Position numbers and translations under genes: made by a program. This document shows positions 1-6,694 of a stretch of 10,412 nt of DNA, one piece after another. The stretch is from contig WLSX01000017.1 of the NCBI GenBank assembly GCA_009705675.1, positions 1-10,412 of the forward strand, read 5' to 3'. The notes beneath the pieces are model-generated. The model was not told the DNA's origin, did no database searches, and saw only the letters and a program-made list of their open reading frames with translations. How positions within the stretch are numbered: position 1 is the first letter of the stretch; every line of letters begins with the position of its first letter. Origin of the DNA: Actinomycetota bacterium. GTDB taxonomy: Bacteria; Actinomycetota; Actinomycetes; Nanopelagicales; Nanopelagicaceae.

Positions 1-51
1 CAAGTTACAAGCGTGTAATTCTCCTAGTAGCGGGCACCCCTGGCCCTTAGG

Positions 52-69
52 TAGTTGGAGTATCAACTA
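52..69 (+). repeat. Small inverted repeat in the whiB leader
   Basis: TAGTTG at 52-57 and CAACTA at 64-69 are perfect inverted copies around a 6-nt spacer, ending just before the whiB ribosome binding site. The element could be a small RNA hairpin or a dimeric operator. It is short enough to be chance, and no regulator can be assigned from sequence alone. Confidence 0.3.
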
Positions 70-75
70 GGTAAT

Positions 76-83
76 AAGGAGAG
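76..83 (+). promoter_or_regulatory. whiB ribosome binding site
   Basis: AAGGAGAG lies a few bases upstream of the ATG at 86 and is a near-ideal Shine-Dalgarno sequence. It fixes the whiB start. Its core AGGAGA (77-82) is exactly complementary to TCTCCT at 20-25 in the same leader, so it could be masked if the leader is transcribed from upstream of position 20. Confidence 0.7.
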
Positions 84-85
84 AT

Positions 86-352
86 ATGTCAGACCAACGC
101 GCAGAGCTTGCAGCACTTGTAGTTTCATCGGAGCAACTTTCTTGGCAGGAGCGAGCCCTATGCGCTCAAACCGATCCAGAGGCTTTCTTTCCTGAGAAGG
201 GCGGCTCAACTCGTGAGGCAAAGCGGGTCTGCCTTTCCTGTGAGGTGCGGGCTGAGTGTCTTGAGTATGCGCTCGCTCATGATGAGCGTTTTGGAATTTG
301 GGGCGGCTTATCAGAACGTGAGCGTCGCCGCTTAAAGCGCCGTAGCGCATAA
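86..352 (+). CDS. whiB: WhiB-family iron-sulfur transcriptional regulator
   Basis: This is an 88-residue WhiB-like protein, an actinobacteria-specific regulator that holds a [4Fe-4S] cluster and usually acts by binding the primary sigma factor. The four cluster cysteines are present as C26, then C49, C52 and C58 (C-x2-C-x5-C). They are followed by the family G-[IVL]-W-G-G turn at 70-74 and a basic tail rich in Arg and Lys (78-86) that would contact DNA. Length is normal for the family. The ATG at 86 has a strong ribosome binding site. Position at the head of a locus that continues to manB, sahH and mtrAB matches WhiB2 of Mycobacterium and WhiB of Streptomyces, which control septation. Assignment to that subgroup rests mainly on context. 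The gene is clearly more GC-rich than its neighbours (98 of 180 bases in 121-300). The glycosyltransferase gene follows after 8 nt. Confidence 0.93.
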   Translation: MSDQRAELAALVVSSEQLSWQERALCAQTDPEAFFPEKGGSTREAKRVCLSCEVRAECLEYALAHDERFGIWGGLSERERRRLKRRSA

Positions 353-360
353 AATTACGG

Positions 361-3300
361 GTGGCTGAAAAGCAGAGCACCGGGGCGCAAGCTGAACTAG
401 AAGATCAATATGTAACAGCAATACTTGTTACCCATGATGGTGTTACTTGGCTAAGTGAAGTTGTTGCATCCTTATCTGCTCAAAAACATCAAATCGATCA
501 AATAATTGCGGTCGATACTGGATCAATTGATGGCTCGGTAAAATTATTAACTAATGCCGGTATTGAAGTAATAAAAAAATCCCGTAGCACAGGTTTTGGA
601 GAAGCAGTTGCTGCTGCAGTTTCTAAGTTACCACCGGCTGCAATTGATAGCGGTGAGCAAGAGTGGCTTTGGATTTTGCATGATGATTGCGCACCAGATC
701 GGTATGCGTTAGATAAATTACTTGAAGCAGTTATTAACCGCCCGCAAGTGGGTATTGCCGGTCCTAAAATATTAGGTTGGTATGACCGTAAACATATTTT
801 AGAAGCTGGCATAAGTATTACCGAAAACGGTACGCGATGGACTGGACTTGAAAATAGAGAACATGATCAAGGTCAGCATGATGAAATTAAAGACGTATTA
901 GCTGTTAGCACTGCCGGAATGTTAATTAAACGTTCTCTATTTGAAGAGTTGGGCGGCTTTGATCCCAGCCTTGAATTATTCAGAGATGATATTGATTTAG
1001 GTTGGCGAGCTCATATTGCTGGACATTCGGTGATATGTGTTGGTGAAGCAATTCTTTATCATGCCGAGGCTTCATCATCTGAGCGCCGGTCAATTGATGT
1101 TAAGGATGCAATTTTGCATCGACCATTGCTTTTAGATCGTCGAAACGCAGCCTTCGTTTTATTAGCTAATTCAAGTTGGTGGATTCTGCCATGGGTTGCA
1201 GTTCAGCTTTTGTTTACATCTATTGGTAGGTCAATTATTTATCTCTTGGCTAAATTACCTGGTTATGCTGCAGACGAAATTGCTGCGGTTGGATTACTTA
1301 TTTTTAAACCAGCTGATCTAATTAAATCAAGAAGGTATCGAAAATCTTCTCGTATATTAACTGCGCGAGTTATAAAGCCATTTATCCCACCTAGGGGTGT
1401 TCAAATAAGATCAACAATTGAGAGAATCTCATCTGCTCTTCTTTATGCATTTAAACCAAATAGACAAGAAAGTGAGATTACTAGAGCTAAGAACTACTCC
1501 GATATTGGTGTGATTGATGAAAGTTTTGACGAAATTGAATACTCGCAGCCAAAGCGCTTTACTAAGATTAGAGCATTAGTTAAGCAACCATTTTTGTTTG
1601 GTATTTTGATTACATTAGTAGTTTCACTTGTTTATTCTAGAAATCGATTTGGTTCCCTTTCCGGTGGTGCATTAGCTGTGGCACCTAGTAGTGCTTGGAA
1701 TTTAATTACCTCATATGCAAATTCCTGGCATACGGTTGGGTTGGGCAGTAGTAATGCGGCTCCATCATGGATTCCTATTATTGGTTTTGCTTCTTTTATC
1801 ACAGCGGCAAACCCACAGACTTTTTTAACTTTACTATTCTTTTTAACACCCACATTATTATTTATTTTGTTTTATAGAGCTGCAAGAGGTTATGACTTAA
1901 CCAAGTACTCCGCTATTTTTGCGGCTTTTATCTACGCCTTTTCACCAGTTGTATTAACTTCTATAAATCAGGGGCGAATAGGAACATTAGCAATTGCAAT
2001 TTTACTTCCACCTATTTTTATCTTATTTGAGAAAAATAAAGAATTGATTAAATTAAGCTGGCGCAAAATATACTCAATTGCCTTGCTAGCTGGAGTTGCA
2101 TCTGCATTTTCTCCATTGTTTCTATCTGGATGGGCATTTTTCCAAATATCAATTTTGGTCTATTTATACATAAATACAACCAGCTGGAAAAGTGTTAAAT
2201 GGCAAGTGATAGTTAATAACTTAAATAATGATGAGTTCAAAAAGAGATTTGCACTCTTGTTTACCCCATTTTTGATGAATATCCCTAACTCAATAAATCT
2301 AATTCGTCACCCGATTACAGCCTTACACGAACCTGGGCTTTCAGTGGCATCAGGTGACCAACTCTCTGTTTTACTTTTTAATCCTGGTGGAGCCGGGTCA
2401 CCAGTTTTACTTGTATGTGCTCCATTTATCCTTTATTTGATTATTAGCTTAATTTCTTATGATCAGCGAAGATCGGCCAAGATTGCTCTACTTACGATCG
2501 CAATTTCTGCCACTTTAAGTTCTTATTACATTGAAGGAAATAGCAATGGCGCTCAAAGAATTTGGAGCGGCCCCCTAATTATTTTTGCTCAGGTACTTAG
2601 CCTTCTATCTATTTTTGCAATTGCAGAGCGAATTTTGCCTCAGCTGCGAAGATCAAATTTTGGTTATCGACATATTTTTTCAGCACTTACTGCATTGATA
2701 ACAATTGCCTCAATGATCGCAATTACAGCTTGGAGTACTACCGTAGGTGCAAACTCGCTAGTCAGAGCAAATCAAGAACAAATTATTCCGGCATTTATAA
2801 CAGATTTAGCCTCTACAAATGAAAAACCAAAAACTTTAGTAATACGTAAGAGCCCTGAACAATTACAGTATTTCATAACTCGTGGTGGAGATCTTCAGTT
2901 GGGCAATGCTGACGTGGCAAGTAATACTCCAGAGCAAGTTCATAAAGCTATTGTCGATTTAGTAAATGGTATTGGTGCAACTAGTAGCCAAGTTCTCGGG
3001 TTTTATGGAATCCAATATGTGTTTATGAAAAATCCGGCAGATGCTGGTTTGGTAAGAACAATTGATGGGATTGGTGGTTTTACTCGCAGCTCTGCAACTA
3101 AAGATGGTGTGGTCTGGAAGGTAAATAACTCTCATGCCAGAGTCACCTACCAAAATAATAAAGGCCAATTTTTTCCTATGAACTCTAATGACAAATCTTC
3201 ATCAGCTTATGTTCCGGCCGATGGGTTAATCATTTTGGCTGAAAAATATGACAAAGCCTGGCATTTACTTTTAGACGGTAAATTAATTAAAGTAGAAGAA

Positions 3301-3480
3301 AATCAATTTGGATTACCAGTGTTTAAAATACCTAATAAAGGCAATATTTCTCTAATTCATGACGGCACAAATCGACGAGCATGGATATCAATTCAGTTAA
3401 TTGTGATCCTATCTGCAATTATTTTAGCCTTACCTGCCGGTAGAAGACGTAAAGAAGTTCCACTTGAGGAGCTGGTATGA
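361..3480 (+). CDS. Family 2 glycosyltransferase fused to a large polytopic membrane domain
   Basis: This 1039-residue protein has a cytoplasmic GT-A type glycosyltransferase domain at about 17-240. It carries a VDTGSIDGS nucleotide-binding strand at 51-59, an HDD motif at 107-109 where the metal-binding DxD normally sits, an STAGMLIKR segment at 183-191, DDIDL at 209-213 (probable catalytic-base region) and H234. Hydrophobic segments follow near 263-298, 406-424, 486-506, 514-556, 568-604, 680-699, 706-756 and 772-795. Then comes a soluble stretch at about 796-1005, probably outside the membrane, a last helix at 1009-1026 and a basic cytoplasmic end. The multi-spanning half has the layout of polyprenyl-phosphate-sugar (GT-C like) enzymes, but I cannot show catalytic residues there. 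The donor and acceptor are unknown; an envelope polysaccharide is likely. The GTG start at 361 has little Shine-Dalgarno signal, lies 8 nt after whiB and leaves 16 residues before the domain, so translation is probably coupled. The stop overlaps the next start by 4 nt. Confidence 0.85.
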   Translation: MAEKQSTGAQAELEDQYVTAILVTHDGVTWLSEVVASLSAQKHQIDQIIAVDTGSIDGSVKLLTNAGIEVIKKSRSTGFGEAVAAAVSKLPPAAIDSGEQEWLWILHDDCAPDRYALDKLLEAVINRPQVGIAGPKILGWYDRKHILEAGISITENGTRWTGLENREHDQGQHDEIKDVLAVSTAGMLIKRSLFEELGGFDPSLELFRDDIDLGWRAHIAGHSVICVGEAILYHAEASSSERRSIDVKDAILHRPLLLDRRNAAFVLLANSSWWILPWVAVQLLFTSIGRSIIYLLAKLPGYAADEIAAVGLLIFKPADLIKSRRYRKSSRILTARVIKPFIPPRGVQIRSTIERISSALLYAFKPNRQESEITRAKNYSDIGVIDESFDEIEYSQPKRFTKIRALVKQPFLFGILITLVVSLVYSRNRFGSLSGGALAVAPSSAWNLITSYANSWHTVGLGSSNAAPSWIPIIGFASFITAANPQTFLTLLFFLTPTLLFILFYRAARGYDLTKYSAIFAAFIYAFSPVVLTSINQGRIGTLAIAILLPPIFILFEKNKELIKLSWRKIYSIALLAGVASAFSPLFLSGWAFFQISILVYLYINTTSWKSVKWQVIVNNLNNDEFKKRFALLFTPFLMNIPNSINLIRHPITALHEPGLSVASGDQLSVLLFNPGGAGSPVLLVCAPFILYLIISLISYDQRRSAKIALLTIAISATLSSYYIEGNSNGAQRIWSGPLIIFAQVLSLLSIFAIAERILPQLRRSNFGYRHIFSALTALITIASMIAITAWSTTVGANSLVRANQEQIIPAFITDLASTNEKPKTLVIRKSPEQLQYFITRGGDLQLGNADVASNTPEQVHKAIVDLVNGIGATSSQVLGFYGIQYVFMKNPADAGLVRTIDGIGGFTRSSATKDGVVWKVNNSHARVTYQNNKGQFFPMNSNDKSSSAYVPADGLIILAEKYDKAWHLLLDGKLIKVEENQFGLPVFKIPNKGNISLIHDGTNRRAWISIQLIVILSAIILALPAGRRRKEVPLEELV

Positions 3481-4835
3481 AGTTAAAACCGCTTAATTTA
3501 AGTAGCATTCAATTCAAGTTCCGATGGAATGTATTTGTATTTCCATTGATTTTATTGCTTCTTTTATTACTTTCATACTATGCACCTACTCGAACTCAAC
3601 AGGTTAAATTAACCACAAGTTATCCAGCAACAGTTTGCCCGGCAATTGGAAATAAAATTTCATCAATTGCCGCATTGACTAATTCTAAAATTGGCAGAAG
3701 ATCAATTGATGGTAGAAGTAAAAATTTAAGTTCAGGCAAAAGCAGTGTCATTGCATTAGTAAATGATGCCCTCTTAGTTGAAGGAAATTCAGGCACAGCT
3801 TTGACATTTGCAAACAGTGGGTGGAAATCAGTAGTGCCATGTTCGGTAAGTAACGGGGAACAATGGTTTGTTGGTGGCTCTGGTGCGCTCACAAGTAAAT
3901 CAATTTTATATATCGTTAATAGTGGATTTAGTGAGTCGATTGTGGATATTGAGATTTATACCCCAAATGGCCAACTTGAACCTAAAAATATAGCTGTAGC
4001 TCAGAACTCAACAAAGAAAATATCAATAGATTCACTTGTCCCTGGTGAAGAGATGATCGTTATTGCCGTTAAAACCAAAGCCGGAAGAGTTAGCTCTTAC
4101 TTGTTTGATGAGCGGAAAAAAGGACTCAAATCTCTTGGTGCAGACTTTGTTGCACCAGTTGCAACTGCTAGCAAGCAAGTAACTGTCGCCGGGATTTCTG
4201 GCTTAACCGACAAACTTATCTCTCAAAACAACTCTGTCTCGCACACTTTAAGGCTACTGATTCCTGGGAGCATAGATGCAAATGTAGATGTAACAATAAA
4301 TTCTAATGATGGAAACTTTATTCCAGAAGGTTTATCTCAATTTGATGTTAAGAGCCAAAAAGTTATTAATATTCCATTAACTTTTGCGCCGATTAATCAA
4401 CCCTTTTCTATAATTATTGATTCTGATCAACCTATTCTTGCCTCAGTATTAACAGAACTTACTTTTGGTAAGAGTAAAGAAATTGCTTGGGCAACTGGGG
4501 CTGATGAATTACACAAATGGAGTATTAACTTGACTGGATCGAGGCCAACCTTGACCTTTTCTGGCGATAAAATAAATGTGCAAATTTCTGCAAGTGGAGT
4601 TAACGGAAAAAAGATTGAACAGAAAGTAAGTGGATCTGATTTTGTTGTCTGGCGCGCTCCAGTTGGATTAAATCGTTTACAAGTTACTGCTAAAAACAAA
4701 GGTATTTCGGGCGGAGTTATATTTATGCCAGAAGTTGGTTCGATCGGTAGTAGTACCATTCCAATGAATAATGGCGCTAATTTGGAAACAGCAGCTGAGC
4801 CAGTTTCCGATGCTGGCGTAATAAGTCGGGGCTAA
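3477..4835 (+). CDS. Membrane-anchored DUF5719 family protein
   Basis: This 452-residue protein has a short basic N-terminus, one strong hydrophobic helix at about 18-35 and no clear signal-peptidase site, so it is probably a type II membrane protein with a large outside domain. The outside part is rich in Ser, Thr, Val, Ile and Asn and appears all-beta, with alternating strand patterns throughout. Hallmarks that I associate with DUF5719 are a cysteine in TVCPA (C54), a second in VPCSV (C122) and the EQWFVGGSG segment at 128-136. The two cysteines could form a disulfide. No enzymatic motif is visible. The start at 3477 sits inside the stop region of the glycosyltransferase gene (ATGA), indicating translational coupling and probably a shared function, for example as the outside partner of the membrane glycosyltransferase. 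The function is unknown and the partner role is inference. Confidence 0.78.
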   Translation: MKLKPLNLSSIQFKFRWNVFVFPLILLLLLLLSYYAPTRTQQVKLTTSYPATVCPAIGNKISSIAALTNSKIGRRSIDGRSKNLSSGKSSVIALVNDALLVEGNSGTALTFANSGWKSVVPCSVSNGEQWFVGGSGALTSKSILYIVNSGFSESIVDIEIYTPNGQLEPKNIAVAQNSTKKISIDSLVPGEEMIVIAVKTKAGRVSSYLFDERKKGLKSLGADFVAPVATASKQVTVAGISGLTDKLISQNNSVSHTLRLLIPGSIDANVDVTINSNDGNFIPEGLSQFDVKSQKVINIPLTFAPINQPFSIIIDSDQPILASVLTELTFGKSKEIAWATGADELHKWSINLTGSRPTLTFSGDKINVQISASGVNGKKIEQKVSGSDFVVWRAPVGLNRLQVTAKNKGISGGVIFMPEVGSIGSSTIPMNNGANLETAAEPVSDAGVISRG

Positions 4836-4862
4836 ATCCCAACTTTTATAGGCATTGAGTAT

Positions 4863-4868
4863 TAATCT
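4863..4868 (+). promoter_or_regulatory. Possible -10 box for leaderless transcription of the DUF3499 gene
   Basis: TAATCT fits the actinobacterial TANNNT -10 pattern and begins exactly 12 bases before the A of the ATG at 4875. That spacing is expected if transcription starts at the start codon itself. No Shine-Dalgarno sequence precedes this ATG, which agrees with a leaderless mRNA. No convincing -35 box is seen, and such short matches are common in AT-rich DNA. Confidence 0.3.
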
Positions 4869-4874
4869 GTTCAT

Positions 4875-5225
4875 ATGAAGAAGTTGTCTGGACGTAGATG
4901 CTCTAGGGCAAGTTGTACTAGCGCTGCAATAAAGACACTCACCTATATCTACTCTGATTCAACTGCGGTACTTGGTCCACTTTCGACCTATGCGGAGCCA
5001 CACAATTATGATCTTTGTGTTGTCCATAGCGAACGCTTAACTGTTCCAGTTGGATGGAATGTTATTAAAGAAGAGGTAGTTGATCACAATACTGGACCAA
5101 CTGATGAAGATTTAATGGCTATTGCTAACGCTGTAAGAGAAGTAGCAAATTCTGATGTAAGTAATAAAGGGATGCAACCAGAACTAGGACGTCGAGGGCA
5201 TTTACGAGTACTACCCTCAAACTAA
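4875..5225 (+). CDS. DUF3499 family protein, probable small zinc-binding protein
   Basis: This 116-residue protein belongs to the actinobacterial DUF3499 family, whose function is not known. The diagnostic N-terminal half is well kept: RRCSRASC at 7-14, a TLTYIYSDSTAVLGPL stretch at 21-36, TYAEPHNYDLC at 38-48 and H51. The set C9, C14, C48 and H51 (with H43 nearby) looks like a metal site, most likely zinc. Residues from about 66 onward are acidic, then polar and less conserved, ending in a short Arg-rich segment (106-111). The gene lies between the DUF5719 gene (39-nt gap) and manB (36-nt gap). The same DUF3499-manB neighbourhood is remembered in Mycobacterium (Rv3258c next to Rv3257c). The ATG at 4875 gives the usual few residues before the first cysteine, but no Shine-Dalgarno sequence is seen. 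Confidence 0.88.
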   Translation: MKKLSGRRCSRASCTSAAIKTLTYIYSDSTAVLGPLSTYAEPHNYDLCVVHSERLTVPVGWNVIKEEVVDHNTGPTDEDLMAIANAVREVANSDVSNKGMQPELGRRGHLRVLPSN

Positions 5226-5261
5226 TTTATTATTCCCGATAACATCTAAGTTAAGAGAGTT

Positions 5262-6608
5262 ATGTTAGAAAAAATTATCAAGGCGTATGACATTAGAGGT
5301 TTGGTGAAAGATGAGATCACGCCAGATTTTTCTTTTTCACTTGGTACTGCGTTTGCTAAATTTTTAGAGTTCGAGCGTGAGCCCGCCACAATTGTTGTTG
5401 GGGAAGACATGCGGCCTTCTTCACCACTTTTAGCGGATGCATTCTCAGATGGTGCAGCTAGTCAAGGTATGGATGTAATTAGAATCGGTTTAGCCTCAAC
5501 AGATATGTTGTATTTTGCATCTGGAAAACTAAATTTACCAGGCATAATGTTTACGGCCAGCCACAACCCAGCAAAATACAACGGAATGAAGCTTTGTAAG
5601 AGCGGAGCTAAACCAATCGGCCAAGAATCTGGGTTGGTTAAAATTCGTGAATTAATTGAACATGGTGTTCCAATATCAAACCGCCCAGTTGGCACTATTC
5701 GGAATCAAAATCTATTGCATGATTATGTTGATTATCTTTTGGCTCAATTCCCTAAAAAAACATTTAGTAAGCGCAAGTTAAAGGTTGTAATTGATGCCGG
5801 CAATGGCATGGCTGGCTTTACCGCTCCAGCTGTAATGGAACATTTAAATATTGAATTAATACCAATGTATTTTGAGCTAGATGGGAATTTTCCAAACCAT
5901 GAGGCAAATCCCATAGAAGCGAAAAATCTTAAAGATCTTCAAAAAAGAGTTAAGAAAGAGAGTGCAGATATTGGCTTAGCTTTTGATGGAGATGCTGACC
6001 GATGCTTTCTAATTGATGAAAAAGGTCAATTAGTAAACCCGTCAGCGCTAACTTCATTAATTGCAGTTCGCCAACTAAAAGAAAAACCAGGCTCATCAAT
6101 TATCTATAATTTGATTTCATCTAAAGCCGTCCCGGAGGTTATTGCTGAAAATGGCGGTATCGGAGTGCGTAGTCGAGTAGGGCACTCATACATAAAAAGT
6201 TTGATGGCTGAATCTGGTGCGATATTTGGTGGTGAGCACTCTGGGCATTTTTATTTTGCAGATTTTTGGCGAGCAGATTCTGGAATGCTAGCTGCCTTAT
6301 ATGCTCTTGCAGAATTGATGGCGACAAAAAGTACGCTCTCTGAACTTCTACAACCATTTAATAGATATGCAGCAAGTGGTGAGATAAATAGCAAGGTAAA
6401 AGATGCTGCTAAATCAATTAAGTTAATTCGTGATAAATATCATGATGGGCATGAGATAGATGAGTTAGATGGTTTAACTGTTACGGCAGATAGCTGGTGG
6501 TTTAACCTGCGACCTTCCAATACAGAGCCTTTGTTAAGACTTAATGTTGAGGCCAATACTGAAAAAGAGATGGTAAAGATTAGAGACACAGTCCTCTCAT
6601 TGATTTAG
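5262..6608 (+). CDS. manB: Phosphomannomutase/phosphoglucomutase (ManB)
   Basis: This cytoplasmic alpha-D-phosphohexomutase interconverts hexose-6-phosphate and hexose-1-phosphate. Mannose-1-phosphate would feed GDP-mannose and thus envelope mannosylation. At 448 residues it has normal family length and all four functional loops: YDIRG at 9-13, the phosphoserine loop TASHNP at 98-103 with S100 as the phosphoserine, the Mg-binding loop DGDADR at 242-247, the sugar loop GGEHSGH at 323-329, and the phosphate-binding loop RPSNTEP at 417-423. The enzyme should be active. Sequence alone does not separate mannose from glucose specificity; the ManB name rests on the actinobacterial gene order (DUF3499, manB, then sahH). 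The ATG at 5262 has a modest purine-rich site AAGAGAG (5253-5259). The stop TAG is followed directly by a strong stem-loop. Confidence 0.93.
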   Translation: MLEKIIKAYDIRGLVKDEITPDFSFSLGTAFAKFLEFEREPATIVVGEDMRPSSPLLADAFSDGAASQGMDVIRIGLASTDMLYFASGKLNLPGIMFTASHNPAKYNGMKLCKSGAKPIGQESGLVKIRELIEHGVPISNRPVGTIRNQNLLHDYVDYLLAQFPKKTFSKRKLKVVIDAGNGMAGFTAPAVMEHLNIELIPMYFELDGNFPNHEANPIEAKNLKDLQKRVKKESADIGLAFDGDADRCFLIDEKGQLVNPSALTSLIAVRQLKEKPGSSIIYNLISSKAVPEVIAENGGIGVRSRVGHSYIKSLMAESGAIFGGEHSGHFYFADFWRADSGMLAALYALAELMATKSTLSELLQPFNRYAASGEINSKVKDAAKSIKLIRDKYHDGHEIDELDGLTVTADSWWFNLRPSNTEPLLRLNVEANTEKEMVKIRDTVLSLI

Positions 6609-6648
6609 AGGTGATAAAGACCGGTAAGGCAGGGTATCTTTATCCCCT
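6609..6648 (+). terminator. Strong stem-loop between manB and sahH, terminator or sahH leader element
   Basis: The arms 6609-6620 (AGGTGATAAAGA) and 6637-6648 (TCTTTATCCCCT) pair at 11 of 12 positions, with one T/C mismatch and a 16-nt loop rich in G and C. The stem starts on the base after the manB stop codon. No U-tract follows, so it is not a standard intrinsic terminator; it could be an I-shaped terminator of the kind proposed for actinobacteria, a 3' stabiliser of manB mRNA, or part of the sahH leader. A competing pairing, GTATC 6634-6638 with GATAC 6655-6659, would break it. Confidence 0.45.
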
Positions 6649-6684
6649 AAAACTGATACTGACCATTAATAAGAACCAATCCAT

Positions 6685-6691
6685 AGGAGAG
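6685..6691 (+). promoter_or_regulatory. sahH ribosome binding site
   Basis: AGGAGAG precedes the ATG at 6695 with good spacing (5 nt from the end of AGGAG). It is one of only two strong Shine-Dalgarno sequences in the window, the other being at whiB. It fixes the sahH start and suggests that sahH is efficiently translated. Confidence 0.75.
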
Positions 6692-6694
6692 TAA

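Noticed and set aside
1..85. A sigma-70-like promoter for whiB
   Set aside because: No convincing -35/-10 pair with 16-18 nt spacing can be found. Weak TAGGTA or TAGTAG hexamers alone are not enough.
63..380. Open frame of 105 codons on the minus strand opposite whiB
   Set aside because: It lies fully antisense to a clear WhiB gene, has a composition explained by that overlap and shows no recognisable domain.
411..446. Three GTAAC-type cores (412-416, 427-431, 442-446) that resemble a regulator binding cluster
   Set aside because: Each core is a Val-Thr codon pair (VTA, VTH, VTW) in the conserved first strand of the glycosyltransferase domain, so protein coding explains them.
4427..4759. 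Open frame of 110 codons on the minus strand inside the DUF5719 gene
   Set aside because: It is antisense to a coupled coding gene, has no ribosome binding site of note and its translation shows no family features.
6609..6694. SAH or SAM riboswitch upstream of sahH
   Set aside because: The conserved core and pseudoknot pattern I remember for the SAH riboswitch is not recognisable, and no SAM-type aptamer core is seen. Only an unassigned stem-loop is supported.
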